Notes: a model not told the origin generated them from the letters alone. Shown: positions 22,621 through 34,841, counted from the stretch's first letter. The stretch: DNA of 64,000 nt from Neoechinorhynchus agilis (GCA_051530055.1 CM121342.1:7626001-7690000); one strand, 5' to 3'. Numbers and translations are program-made.

Positions 22621-23300
22621 ATAAATAATGTCGGAGTAAAAAAAATTATTTATCATTTCATACTCAACCATAGTTTTACCTTTTAAAATCACTTCCCAAG
22701 TATGTTAAGAACGAATCATATTGGATTTTACGGCCATCAAAAAGATATCATACCCGAATGTTATCCAGTATCATATAATTCGGATAAACGGCCTCACCGC
22801 CCAACTCGCCACCGGTCGACGTCGTGTCCCTTGCCTTTATTTCGGACTTTACTCTTTCTAATAAAGGAATTCAATTGACAATCAATTATCATTTATGAGA
22901 AATTCAAGCGTTTTGTGTGTACTTTTTCGAGGTATTTTGAAGTGAATGCGGATTTTTAAAGCCTAAGGACCACTGCGGATACCCTATAATCGTTTACAAC
23001 AAAAATCAACGGTAACCTTCTCGTACAAAACTCAAAATTAAGGATTAGTGTTTCCGAACTCGTTGCAGACCTAAAACAAGGATATTGCAAAAAATCGGAA
23101 TAACAAATCACGAAAACACGTACTAACGCAATCGGAAGCCTTGAACCCCAACCGAAAACCATTATCGATCTCGATTTTGCGATGAATCGAATAATAGATA
23201 TCGATAGTTTGGGGATTAAAAATTTGAAGAAGGTAGTGGTACGAAGGATGAGGATAATCTCCGTCACCAAGAAATGATTTAGCGACAAGTCAAAAAAGAA

Positions 23301-23955
23301 CAACAAACCCTCGACATTCTATTTTCCATGAATGGGTTTAAAACAAACATCAACACCACATTCCGTCTTTGGGCGCTTCAAAAGTTATTTGCTTTTTCTT
23401 ACAACTCTCTTCCTTGTATATCCTCCCGATCCACAAATTCACTGACTATTAATCGTGGAGATTTCCAGTGATTCAAGTAACCTATTCGATACGTCGATTC
23501 TCTTTCCATTTAACCAGGACAAAACTGACGACTACATTGTACAGGCCATTGCGATTGACAGATTTGGAGCATGGCTGCATGAATATTTCTAGTCAAATCT
23601 TTTAGTCGAATATTACACAATTTCAGTTCGAATCGCGATTCTGAAGCAATACCAAAGTGCTCAGGTTCGTATTTTTTTATTGCATTAATGGATATTCACT
23701 TGCGGCTGAGTAGTGAATTTTGTTTACTTCGGTTACGCATTCAAAATCTTATTTTTGACTCCGTGTACCCAAGAAAGAGAATAGCCCGTAGTCTTCTCGA
23801 AATGGCAGTCGGTCTTGCGAAAAGGAAAAAATATTACAAACTAACCTTTCAGTATTATTAACATCTACAGGAGTCAAACGGTTCGTTTAAGCTCAGAGCA
23901 GAATCCAAACTGAAAATCCCTTCATGTTAAAAATTTTACCAGAAAAAGAGTCGGT
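23301..23955 (+). repeat. Left arm of 650-bp inverted duplication
   Basis: This is a near-exact reverse complement of 29385-30035, with only scattered differences (for example CCTCGACATT against CCACGACATT at the outer edge). The two arms flank the minisatellite and the complete coiled-coil gene. Each arm carries the same 64-codon open frame (YPRKRIARSLLEMAVGLAKR), whose identity I do not recognise. Confidence 0.93.
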
Positions 23956-24875
23956 GATTTCATTAAGGATACAGATCAAACGTATTTTAAGTTGTTGTCA
24001 GTTGCTTTAGAGGGACATTTAGATCTCAATAAATTAATATTTCGCTTAATTATCCATTTTCGAATCCTCGAATTGGATAAGTATTTTCTGCCAAAATTGA
24101 TAAGCTTCAAACCATTTGAAAATTTCAACGATTAATTGCGATTTTGTTTAGAAATTCATTGTGCTCGAGTCGAAGACTTTTGGCTCGGACAATTTGACAG
24201 TATTTTTAAGATCTCGGATAGAACAAATTGTAAAATATTGCTTGATTTTAGGTACGACTAAAGATAACCATAATTTAAGGGGTTTATCTTTTGGATTTTT
24301 TTCAAGTTTTAGTGCTCAAAATGTTGGAAAAGTTACTACAGGAATTAGTGACTTGTGGGGACATCATAAATTAGTAATAAACACGATCTTGGGGAAATTC
24401 CTAAAACTTGAAAATGCCCACTTCAGTCCAGCGAATATTTTTTAATTTGTAAACATAAGGAATATTTTTAGAACATTTTAGGAAGCTAAATGAACTGTAC
24501 TTTTGATTGCAATAATATTTTACACGTTTAAAGCTAAAGAAGAAAGTTTCATGAATACTATAAAAATCAAGCGCTGACTATAAAAATATGGTGGAGTCTT
24601 CAATCCGCATCAAAATTTCTGAATTTAAAATGATTTTACAATTATTTCTTATTTTTGATAACGATTTTCCTGAAATAACAGAACTGTTGCGAAAAATTCA
24701 CCTTACTAATCCAGGGAATATCATCGAGAGAAAACCCTTCAAGATTCCCCTAGGAATTATTTCAATTCAATGAATGTCGATATAAGAACAAAACAAACTG
24801 ATGAATCCTACGAGATTCGAAACGCCTTAAATAAAAATTCTTTACTGGGTGACGACTATCACCACAACTTCAACG

Positions 24876-25607
24876 ATAAAATATATTTTATCCGGTGGAT
24901 TATAATCTTCAAACTTCAACGACAAAGTATGCTTTATCCGGTGGATTATAATCTTAAAACTCCAACGATAAAATATATTTTTATCCGGTGGATTATAATC
25001 TTCAAACTCCAATGATAAAATATTTTTTTATCCGGTGGATTATAATCTTAAAACTCCAATGATAAAATATGTTTTATCCGGTGGATTATAATCTTCAAAC
25101 TCCAATGATAAAATAAGTTTTATCCGGTGGATTGTAATCTTAAAACTCCAACGATAAAATAAGTTTTATCCGGTGGATTATAATCTTAAAACTCCAACGA
25201 TAAAATATGTTTTATCCGGTGGATTATAATCTTGAAACTCCAATGATAAAATAAGTTTTATCCGGTGGATTATAATCTTAAAACTCCAACGATAAAATAT
25301 ATTTTATCCGGTGGATTATAATCTTAAAATTCCAACGATAAAATAAGTTTTATCCGGTGGATTATGATCAACAAAACTCCAATGATAAAATATGTTTTAT
25401 CCGGTGGATTATAATCTTCAAACTCCAACGATAAAATAAGTTTTATCCGGTGGATTATAATCTTCAAACTCCAACGATAAAATAAGTTTTATCCGGTGGA
25501 TTATAATCTTAAAATTCCAACGATAAAATAAGTTTTATCCGGTGGATTATAATCTTAAAACTCCAACGATAAAATAAGTTTTATCCGGTGGATTATGATC
25601 ACCGCAA
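24876..25607. repeat. 46-bp minisatellite, about 16 copies
   Basis: The unit contains the invariant core TCCGGTGGATTATAATC followed by a variable AAAACTCCAACGATAAAATA spacer. About 16 head-to-tail copies differ mainly at CTTAAAA/CTTCAAA, AACG/AATG and AAGTT/TATGTT. The array ends about 220 bp before the coiled-coil gene. A degenerate single unit seems to lie at about 33667-33712. Confidence 0.95.
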
Positions 25608-25830
25608 CTCCTGCGTCACTGCCGAAATGGACGATCCATTTTTTTTAATGTGCTCATTCATCGCGACCAACAATCACGTATTTAAACTGCTGACTCACAA
25701 CTTTTCTTCGTGTTTCAGAGACGTCGCTTTTTCGTACATTTTCACATCACGGCTCTAACGGAGACGAAAATTCGAGCTGCCGCTGTTGAGCGTAAACGGA
25801 TACCTTCGGCTGCATTGTTTCTTCAAAAAA

Positions 25831-28800
25831 ATGAGCATAAATGTCAATGACTTCCAAGCTCTACAAGTTGGTATTTTCATCCCAAATTAAACTATACTCT
25901 TGCGTTTTTTAGGATGAGCTTATTCAACAAAAAACATTGGTTCAGGAATTAGATGAGAAATGCAGGAAATTAAGCAAAGGTATTTATAACGTTTATAAAC
26001 CAAAGTCGATTGATCGTGGAGATTTTTGTATATTCTTAAACCAGCATAAGTCGTTTTTTATCGAAAACTTCAAAGATTCTTAAGTTGTTGCTTTCGAGAA
26101 AAAAATCGACATTGGATTATTTCCAGAATGCTTGAGATATTTAAGTTACATCATTCAATCTTGTATGTTGGTCGTATTTTGTAAAATGTAAAAAGATGGT
26201 TTTCTTATTCTCAGAACCAATGGTTATTCTTAGATCTTACAAAACGTATTAATGATTCGCTGGCGTGTTTTGCCCTGCATGAACTTCAACATGAATCCTT
26301 TTGAGATCTTGAAGTCATGCGAACTTATTTTATTGAGTTGATATTTTTTAATTTTTGAAGAAATGAAACTTGAGCATTAAGAAGAGGCAATACTTTAACT
26401 TCGTGAGGAAGCTTTGGGAGAAGATTTCCGGCTAATGCGTTTTTGAATCTATTTTAGAGATAATGCTCATTCACTTTGATTAGACAGTTTATTTAAAATC
26501 CGTCAAGGGTCGTATGACTCTTTCTAAGGACCTTTTAAATTTCTCAAGTTGCATATCGGCCTATCATCTTTATAGAACTTGAACAGAAATCCGTTGTCCC
26601 CAATGAGCCAAACATTACGAAGGTGAGTACTTAGTTGATTTGCTTTAATTATTTGAAACATTAGCTCCGAAGCTTTATAAGTCGGTCAAATCCAAATCTC
26701 AAACGTGAGAATGAAATGCTAAGACAGCAGATGATATTTCAAGAAGAACAATTTAAATTGCAAATTGATACTCTAAAAGAAGAAATACAGAAGGTTGCTA
26801 CTCTGAGCTTTACTGATGAGGTTTTTGCTCTGGTTCCTTAAATTTAATTTTGCCGTTAACATATTTTAAGCGTAATACGAATGAAAACGGTATTGATGTT
26901 CAAAATTCAGATACGGCAAATGAGTTTCATTCATTACAACTTGAAAGATCTGAATTGAGATGCGCAGCACTTCAGAGGGTGCTCCACGAAAGGTATGATT
27001 CTCTTATTCATTAATGTAATATAATATTTAAATCCGTGCTTGAAATTCAGTCGATCGAGAAATCGCGAATTTTCGCAGAAAATAATCGCAGTGGCTGAGG
27101 ATAAAATAAAGAATTTTGAACAGACGATTAATTTATTGATGGAAGATCGGATAAAATGTTTCGACGTCGTTGTGAACGAAATTAAGGAAAAATTAAATTT
27201 AACAACTTGCTCGTTTAAGGTATATTTTATTCATCAGTCGCATCCATTCATTGCGGTGAAATTTAGAATTTTTTCGATCGTGATTCAAATCGAATCACAT
27301 TTTCCGAAGAATCGGTAGCATCGGTCGTGCTGGACGATTTGCTCAGCAAGGTCGAGATTTATTTGAAGCTTGACGAGCAGAAGGAAAGATCTATTAAATA
27401 TTTGGTTAGCTTAAGATTGATTTTACGACGAAAAGCTTACTATTAAATTTAAGTAAAGATTATCACGTTTTATAAGCTTCAATTTTTTTCGACAATAAAA
27501 AGTTACTTTTTAGCAGTTCAATTTTCCACCTAAACGCTCTTGATCATAACGGTTATTGTAGCTGGAATGTCTGCTAAAATATTTTTGCACCTGATTGAAG
27601 ACATTTAAAATTTTACCGATAACTTTTTATAATCTTCTGCTGGAATTTTATATATTTTTCGTCGCAATGTTTAAATTGGCACTGTTTGCCGTCCATTAAT
27701 GCCGACATAATCGTATTTATTTTCACTAGAAACGGATCTCCGAATTGGAAGTTACCTCAAGACAGAAAATTGAAGAAATTCGATCGGATTGCGATTATTT
27801 AAGGGTAGAAAAAACAAACTTAGAGCAGGTGTGCCAATACTGTTCCTTGCGATTTCCCAATAAACGGGCCATAGCAATGATATTTAGGATGTTGAGAAAG
27901 TCAAATTCGAGTCAGCCAAGAAAGCCAAGCGAGATAGATCAATGGTAAGATCATCAATCAAATAACATAGTATGATAAAACTCCATCTGTGATATTTAGA
28001 TCAAAGATTTGCAAAATGAGCTTCGAACACTTAAGAGACAAACCGATCAGTTGGTACAAATCATTAAAAAAGAGAATCCCGAACGTAGGTTATATATTCT
28101 TCGACCAATCTACAATTATCATTCGCAGTCTCTGATGATGTCGAAGATATATTGGCAACATCACCGAGCGCTATAAGCGATGATTTACGGTCAGTACATA
28201 AATTTCTTATAAAATTAATTGAACATTGTAACATAGACATACTGATTCGTTGGTAAAACTTTATTGAATCACCTATTTTTAAAAATGATACAATAGTTTT
28301 ATTTTTGACTGTAGTGAAATACCTGCTTTTATTTCAAATTATTTCTTAAATAATACAACATTTAAAAAACATATTCTCGTTACAATGTCAATTCTTAAAA
28401 TCGGATGCAAACAACTATAGTTGAACGAATTTGTATTTGATAAATTTGAGAAGATTTGTTTTTAAAACTGTGTATTATTGCTAAATTGCGAGATAAAAAA
28501 CTAAAAAATATTTCATCCATCAGACGCTCCTCATTTATCTGTGGATTATTTTAATTTCACTATACTTCACGTCTACACTTCATCAAGTGGACGTTTGAAT
28601 ACTAGTAAAAATAATGGAATCGCTGTGGTTCCACGCAAACCCTTCGCCATGAGATATTAAGATTAATTTATACTAATGCTCATCAAATTACACAGATCCC
28701 AATCTTCCTCAACGACAACAATTGGAGATTTCGCCAACTTGGAAACCTCGTCAAGATTGTATGACTCATTTCCACGATCATCAAGATTCAACGATATTCT

Positions 28801-29191
28801 CTGTCGATCCGGCAGTTTTACTAAAGACAGAATTGAAACATCGAAATTGGCCGCTGAACGGGAAGTTCTCATTGAAAAAGTGAAGCACCTTGAGTCTTCA
28901 AATACATCAATGGCATCAGACCTGATCACAAAATCAGAATTAATCCATCATTTGGTGAGCCAATTGGAACTCAGAATGCCGAACGTAAAGAAGGCAGATC
29001 TATTAAATTTATCATATTGTACGAAGTGTAGCCGTCAAGCGGGTAAAAGAAGTTCCTATCGGGTAACTGAAGATCCAGTAATCAGAGCACTTCAAAATGC
29101 CCTTGAAAATGCCCTGACTGAGAATATTCAACTCAAAAAAGATCTGGATTTTCTTTCAAATTCGAACAAGGATTCAACTACAAAGAACTAA
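25831..29191 (+). CDS. Coiled-coil protein, GRIPAP1/CCDC186-like
   Basis: Twelve exons: 25831-25866, 25913-25979, 26576-26622, 26665-26820, 26871-26992, 27051-27219, 27267-27404, 27730-27828, 27888-27944, 28000-28084, 28129-28189 and 28696-29191. They sum to 1,533 nt (510 aa) with all phases consistent. The protein is mostly helical coiled coil: DELIQQKTLVQELDEK at the start, LKRENEMLRQQMIFQEEQ in exon 4, RISELEVTSRQKIEEIR in exon 8, KDLQNELRTLKRQTDQLV in exon 10. The last exon has AEREVLIEKVKHLESSNTSM, DLITKSELIHHLV and, near the end, ALQNALENALTENIQLKKDL. This paired C-terminal signature recalls GRIPAP1 (GRASP-1, a Rab4 effector on recycling endosomes) or CCDC186 (dense-core vesicle maturation); I cannot decide between them. 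Human relatives are longer, so this one is compact. The longest intron is 596 bp (26.0-26.6 kb), next 506 bp. Confidence 0.75.
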
Positions 29192-30366
29192 AAGTTTCTC
29201 AGAGTTTAATCCGGTTAGATGCAAATAAGAATTCTGTTTTCGTTTGTGTTCACAAAAACATCCTGAATGAGTTTTTCTTTATCCATTTCGAGCATAAAGG
29301 AAATTTCGTGATTTGTTTATCTTCCTTAAAAATTATTAACTCCGAAAAAGGGAAACTAGACGACGGTACACTGTGAAACGACCGACTCTTTTTCTGGTAA
29401 AATTTTTAACATGAAGGGATTTTCAGTTTGGATTCTGCTCTGAGCTTAAACGAACCGTTTGACTCCTGTAGATGTTAATAATACTGAAAGGTTAGTTTGT
29501 AATATTTTTTCCTTTTCGCAAGACCGACTGCCATTTCGAGAAGACTACGGGCTATTCTCTTTCTTGGGTACACGGAGTCAAAAATAAGATTTTGAATGCG
29601 TAACCGAAGTAAACAAAATTCACTACTCAGCCGCAAGTGAATATCCATTAATGCAATAAAAAAATACAAACCTGAGCATTTTGGTATTGCTTCAGAATCG
29701 CGATTCGAACTGAAATTGTGTAATATTCGACTAAAAGATTTGACTAGAAATATTCATGCAGCCATGCTCCAAATCTGTCAATCGCAATGGCCTGTACAAT
29801 GTAGTCGTCAGTTTTGTCCTGGTTAAATGGAAAGAGAATCGACGTATCGAATAGGTTACTTGAATCACTGGAAATCTCCACGATTAATAGTCAGTGAATT
29901 TGTGGATCGGGAGGATATACAAGGAAGAGAGTTGTAAGAAAAAGCAAATAACTTTTGAAGCGCCCAAAGACGGAATGTGGTGTTGATGTTTGTTTTAAAC
30001 CCATTCATGGAAAATAGAATGTCGTGGGTTTGTCGTTTATCCAGGATTTAACGCAATGTTGTTAACTATAATATAATAACCCATAGCTATATCTAGGCTC
30101 ATTTATTATACTTCGAATGTAACAAAAAGCTTTGAAAGTATTTTTAAGTGACAATGTTGTCTATATTTTAACCAAAAGATTGCCGATCCTATGTATTAAA
30201 TATTTTTTTCGAATAATTACCCCTCAAAAGTCTCATGTAGTCAAATGTAACAATGAAATCTAACTTTCCATTGAACCTCCAGAATTTATTGAGCTATAAA
30301 GGATATCTTTCACTTGCAAAAACCTTCCAATTTTTCAGATTTAGAGATATTTATTTTATCATACAT
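29192..30366. other. 3' flank of the coiled-coil gene
   Basis: It contains the right arm of the inverted duplication (29385-30035) and AT-rich DNA with no supported gene. Confidence 0.5.
29385..30035 (-). repeat. Right arm of 650-bp inverted duplication
   Basis: This is the partner of 23301-23955. The 64-codon frame at 29669-29475 on the minus strand is preserved in both copies, but the near-identity of the arms is enough to explain that. Confidence 0.93.
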
Positions 30367-30780
30367 TCATGAACGATCAGCTAAGAATTCGTCCATCGCT
30401 ACGAGTGCACAATTGTTGCAATAGCTTCTCAAACTCATATGACGATCGTATTGAACAATTTGGGCTCGATTACCGCAAGTATGGCACACCATAGGAGGAC
30501 CCCCTCTGTCTTCGTCTTCAACTTCAAATTCGATGTTGTCTTGCTGCGTTTCGTTTAATGCTGCTTGTCGCTGAAGTCCTAGCCAAGTACCAGTGTTATT
30601 TTGTTGTAGAATCTGCGGCAAATTCTCACAAGTCCAAGCAACGATTACCAAGGCACCAATGAAGTACATGCAATAAATAATGATAATAATTATCGATAGA
30701 GCATCGAGCATTGTAATGCATTTCTTACATTGCAAATGTTTATAATCGTTGTTGCTAAGGAAACTTCTTAACCGATGCAA
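30367..30780 (-). CDS. Orphan small membrane protein with Cys4 zinc-ribbon
   Basis: One exon codes for 137 aa. An N-terminal CKKC pair at residues 19-22 is followed by a single strongly hydrophobic segment, about residues 29-50 (SIIIIIIYCMYFIGALVIVA). After an acidic linker (FEVEDEDRG) come CHTCGN and, 18 residues later, CNNC. Two CxxC knuckles this far apart suggest a C-terminal zinc ribbon. I do not recognise the family. The start could instead be the ATG at residue 24, which would remove the first CKKC. The open frame, hydropathy and paired Cys motifs argue for a real gene. Confidence 0.55.
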   Translation of the reverse strand: MHRLRSFLSNNDYKHLQCKKCITMLDALSIIIIIIYCMYFIGALVIVAWTCENLPQILQQNNTGTWLGLQRQAALNETQQDNIEFEVEDEDRGGPPMVCHTCGNRAQIVQYDRHMSLRSYCNNCALVAMDEFLADRS

Positions 30781-30830
30781 ACGAACCTTTTTTTGATTTT
30801 GCCATCACTAGGATTGGTAATCGCATTAAT

Positions 30831-31545
30831 CTACCCATGATTTCGTAATTTTATAGCACCAATTAACTCGTTTTTTTGGCTTAAAACTTGATTAATCTCT
30901 TATAGTCGCTAGGCCACGATTAGACATTATACTATTTAATATTGTTTTATGGAATCGCATTAATCGGATCGTGAAAAACCCGAATTTTACGGCACTAATT
31001 AACGGGTTTTTTGCTTAAAACTTGATTAATTTCTTATAGTCGCTAGGCCATGATTAGACATTATACTATTTAATATTGTTTTATGGAATCACGTTAATCG
31101 GATCGTGAAAAACCCGAATTTTATAGCACTAATTAACGGGTTTTTTGCTTAAAACTTGATTAATTTCTTATAGTCGCTAGACCATGATAAGACATTTGTT
31201 TTATGGAATCGCATCAATCGGATCGTGAAATTTTACGGCACCAATTAACGGGTTTTTTTGCTTAAAACTTGATTAATATCTTATAGTCGCTAGGCCACGA
31301 TTAGGCATTATACTATTTAAAATTGTTTTATGGAATCGCATTAATCGGATCGTGAAAAACCCGAATTTTACGGCACCAATTAACGGGTTTTTTTGCTTAA
31401 AACTTGATTAATTTCTTATAGTCGCTAGGCCATGATTAGACATTTGTTTTATGGAATCGTATCAATCGGATCGTGAAATTTTACGGCACTAATTGACGGT
31501 TTTTGTTTAATACTTGATTAATTTCTTATAGCTTCTAGACTATTG
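30831..31545. repeat. Tandem array of 120-135 bp units, about 5.5 copies
   Basis: Each unit runs TGGAATCGCATTAATCGGAT, CGTGAAAAACCCGAATTTTA, an AATTAACGGGTTTTTTGCTT block, AAAACTTGATTAATTTCTTA and TAGTCGCTAGGCCATGATTA. Copies alternate between a long form (with CATTATACTATTTAATATTG) and a short form lacking it. The array lies upstream of the orphan gene at 30367-30780. Confidence 0.93.
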
Positions 31546-31680
31546 AAAATTTTCAATGATTGAAGAGCACATTAAGTTCCAGTAACGTAAAGTTTTCACT
31601 CGGAAAAATCGATACAATAAGGCTTTTATGTTAAAAACTTCGCATTTCGTACGAACAATTTTAATTTTTAAACTCTTTTA

Positions 31681-32034
31681 ATGCGCAAAATCTGCCTTGG
31701 CAACGGAAAAAACTATACCCGAAATATGTTTCTAATGAAAAACATGAAATCCAATAACAAGGCAATTAATGCTCGGGAGAAGAACTCTGTTCAAAGCGAT
31801 TGCTCATTATTGTCGAGCAGTGAATCGCTTTGCTTTGAACCCGATGAAAGTTATCATGACATTTCCAAACACATAGGACTTATTGTCACCAAGATAAGCT
31901 TTTATACTTTGCGCATTCTCTGTAGATTTATAATGGAGAATTCAGAATTTGGTGTATCGGATGTTATTAAGAAATTCGTCGACAATTTATTAGGGAATGT
32001 TTTTGATAAAAATGGTAGATCGATTGTCATATAG
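31681..32034 (+). CDS. Orphan small ORF
   Basis: This is an open frame of 117 codons. It has a basic N-terminus (KNYTRNMFLMKNMKSNNK), a Ser-rich middle (SDCSLLSSSESLCFEPDES) and a C-terminal half that could be helical (ISFYTLRILCRFIMENSEF). No family is recognised. It is followed at 145 bp by another orphan frame of similar size and style, possibly a related gene. Support is only the open frame and a protein-like composition. Confidence 0.3.
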   Translation: MRKICLGNGKNYTRNMFLMKNMKSNNKAINAREKNSVQSDCSLLSSSESLCFEPDESYHDISKHIGLIVTKISFYTLRILCRFIMENSEFGVSDVIKKFVDNLLGNVFDKNGRSIVI

Positions 32035-32178
32035 TAACATTCGTGTAAACTTGGAAACTTTTAAATCTAAATGAGCATTATAGAATATGGTGGTTGCTTA
32101 GAATAATTTTTTGATTTTGTTAAAATTTTAATTTGGGGCACTTGTATTTCAAAACGTGTAACTTTCGATCTATCTGAC

Positions 32179-32553
32179 ATGAAAAGGAAATATTGCAAGT
32201 TAACCGGAATAAAGAGCACCAAACAAATGCCTGAGAATCTTCAGATGAAAAGTACAGACCTAATTGCAATTACGCTACCTATGAGAAATGAAATAGTCGA
32301 AACTGTCTATAATACAATATTCTCTGAGCTTGAACGAGGTGTATTTGAGACCGAACAAGATATTAAAACGCTGTTAGAAACAACTAAAAGTGCGATGGAT
32401 GCATTCGTCTTTGGATTTGAAGCATACACAAAACAAATGGGCATAAATTTTGATTACAAAAAAATTCTTCGAATTTTAAAAAATAAATTCATTATTGGAC
32501 TTCAAGAATATCGAACAATGTTTGTCGTACGTGACCGAAAAATCTTTAGATGA
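32179..32553 (+). CDS. Orphan small ORF, helical
   Basis: This is an open frame of 124 codons. The sequence MRNEIVETVYNTIFSELERG and TEQDIKTLLETTKSAMDAFV looks like amphipathic helices, and the C-terminus is basic. No known family is recognised. An AATAAA signal follows at about 32571 (AAAATAAATTAA), which supports transcription. The two frames at 31.7 and 32.2 kb may be separate small genes. Confidence 0.4.
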   Translation: MKRKYCKLTGIKSTKQMPENLQMKSTDLIAITLPMRNEIVETVYNTIFSELERGVFETEQDIKTLLETTKSAMDAFVFGFEAYTKQMGINFDYKKILRILKNKFIIGLQEYRTMFVVRDRKIFR

Positions 32554-34841
32554 GCGAGGCTTATTTGTAAAATAAATTAACATGGTTTATTAAAGCTGTT
32601 TTCTATTGGTGCAAAATCTAGCGTCTAATTTTCCAATCAGCATATAAAGCCTATTCTATTTTTTATTAAGTTTGCATCAAATTTTTGTAGCGTAAAAATT
32701 AATTTAAATAATATTTCTAATAATCTGACATTATTTCAGGTCCAAAAATATTGGTTATGTTGGTTAGAAATTTCTTAAAAAAAATAATTAAATAGTGGGT
32801 TTGTTGATCACAGCAACACGGTTGAATTACTGTAACTTTTATCGATATTATATATTGACAAGGAGAGCTCTGGGTGCGCATTGTTTAATATTAGCTGTTA
32901 ACTTTCGATTTATAACTTAATTTGCGTAAAAAAACTTCACGGAACTTGGAAATTATGCGTAATCCACTGTACTAAAATTTACACCGCGCTTCATTTGTAT
33001 ATGTACTTGACAAAAAAAGTGTCACTGGCCCGATGTAAAAGACAAATGGGATTGCGTGCGTACATTTTTTTATTCTTCACTTTAAGCAAATTTTTCTGTC
33101 ATGTTTCGATCCAGATATGCTCGGATAGATTTTCTGTATCAACAAAATGTTTAGTATAAATTTCAAATAATTTCTAAATAAATTGTATTAACATAATTGC
33201 ACCGGCACTCCTTAAATGTTATTTCAAAGATATTCAAAAACTGCAATCTCAAGACGTAAAAATAATGTGAATAAAAAGAAGGCATTCTTTAAATGTATTA
33301 ATCATTTTTCCGACTAGTTAAAAAATTAAGATTACGAGGGTTTTGCGAATTAAAATAAGGGCGATATAAACCAATAATTTACTGTTTTGTTTCATTTCCA
33401 AATAGTGCTTTTCACAAATTTCGGGATTGGCGATTAAATCAAGTTTCTCGATCTGCACGGCTGCCACATTCTGGAAATAATTAGACGAAATAAAAGGGAA
33501 AATGTAAATAAAAGGATACCAACTCGTAACATGCGCCTACACAAGCACCCTGAATTTCTTGTAGAATCCTATACAATTCATTTAATAAATCTCTTAATTC
33601 TTGCAATATACGAATAAAGTTGTTTTCTATGACGAAAAATTAAAGGAATTAATTAAGTCCGATATTTCAATTCAATAAAATATGTTTTGTCCAAGAGATT
33701 ATGATCACCACAATTCAAACTCCATCATCCCTAAGGATTTACTCTGGATGATATAAATAAAGAGAGCCATCAGTGCTATAAATTCTTAAATGTTGTGTTT
33801 TAAAATTATTTGCTCGCATTCAGAAATTATTCGTGCCTCGAAAAGGTCACGCTTTCAAGCAACATATACGAAATATCATTTAATTTGACTACAATAAATC
33901 AATTAATTACTGTCCAACTCTTAGGATTATTTAAATTTAGATTATTTTAAATTATTGTGACAAATAAAATGCAATTATATTTTATTTCTATAAAGTCATA
34001 ATTCGTTAAATGGGTGTTGGAAAACTCCATGCTAGAGCATAGTTAGTTGTGCTAAATCATTTAAAGACTAGACAGCCAATAGATTCATCAAGTTCACAAC
34101 CAATTGGAAGCCTTTGTAAACAACACGGAAACCTAAGGCGAATCTATTGCACTTGAACTCTTGCTTTCCTCAAAGATCAGACGGGAAGTAAGCGAATCAC
34201 TTTTGATCGATTACTTGTGAGGAAAATATGACAGGTCAAATGGTCGGCTTTAAGATAAAATTCTTTTAAGGAGTTGTTTAAAAGGCGAGATTTATAACAG
34301 TATTAAATAACATTGTTTTTTGGTAGTAAGGAATTTCTTAGTGTAATCTGCGAGCGTTCAATTTCCTTCATGGTGCCTTCTGTTGAGAATAAGCTTATCA
34401 CGCAGAGGTAATAAATAATCTTGATTTCAGGACATGCCCTCTAAGCCGCATCCTCGTTTCCGCCGCACATGATATTTATAAACGGATCGTCTTATCTCAG
34501 ACAAGATTAATCAACGTAGAAACTAAAATAGATACACTTTTAACAGAATGTGACATTTGCGCTTTGCATGATGCTACTCTACCATAAGAAAGAGGGCAGC
34601 CAATTATAAAACACGATATTTTCCTAAGCGCGCGAGAGATGAAGCCCAGATTGTCAATCTCGGCGTTAGACAAGAACGACGCTTGTGATTGGCTGATTTA
34701 TAGAGAAAGCTTCTTCCATGAAAGCAAGACACGGGTGTGAATATCGAGACGTAGTTTACGCCATTAGTAGACGAGATTCTTTTAAGGCCATCTTCGTTCT
34801 GGGATTCTAGATTTGTTACCGCTAATCGGAAGTCGACCGAA
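32554..34841. other. Gene-poor AT-rich gap upstream of Hox gene
   Basis: This 2.3-kb stretch holds no coding sequence I can support. A degenerate unit of the 24.9-25.6 kb minisatellite is at about 33667-33712. The last 250 bp are likely promoter and 5' leader of the Hox gene. Confidence 0.4.

Larger units (their letters stand above)
22621..25830. other. Repeat-rich gap before the coiled-coil gene
   Basis: It holds the left arm of a 650-bp inverted duplication (23301-23955) and the 46-bp minisatellite (24876-25607). Two short open frames at 24161-24445 and 24588-24773 show no recognised motif. No gene is supported. Confidence 0.5.

Noticed and set aside
24770-25015. 81-codon frame at the minisatellite
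   Set aside because: It runs into the 46-bp tandem repeat; 46 is not a multiple of three and the frame ends after three units.
24876-25607. CRISPR array suggested by a constant core and variable part
   Set aside because: The variable parts differ by only a few bases between units, so they are not spacers; it is a minisatellite in a eukaryotic genome.
30831-31545. CRISPR-like regularly spaced repeats
   Set aside because: The whole unit is repeated with no unique spacers, and the window is eukaryotic; it is an ordinary tandem array.
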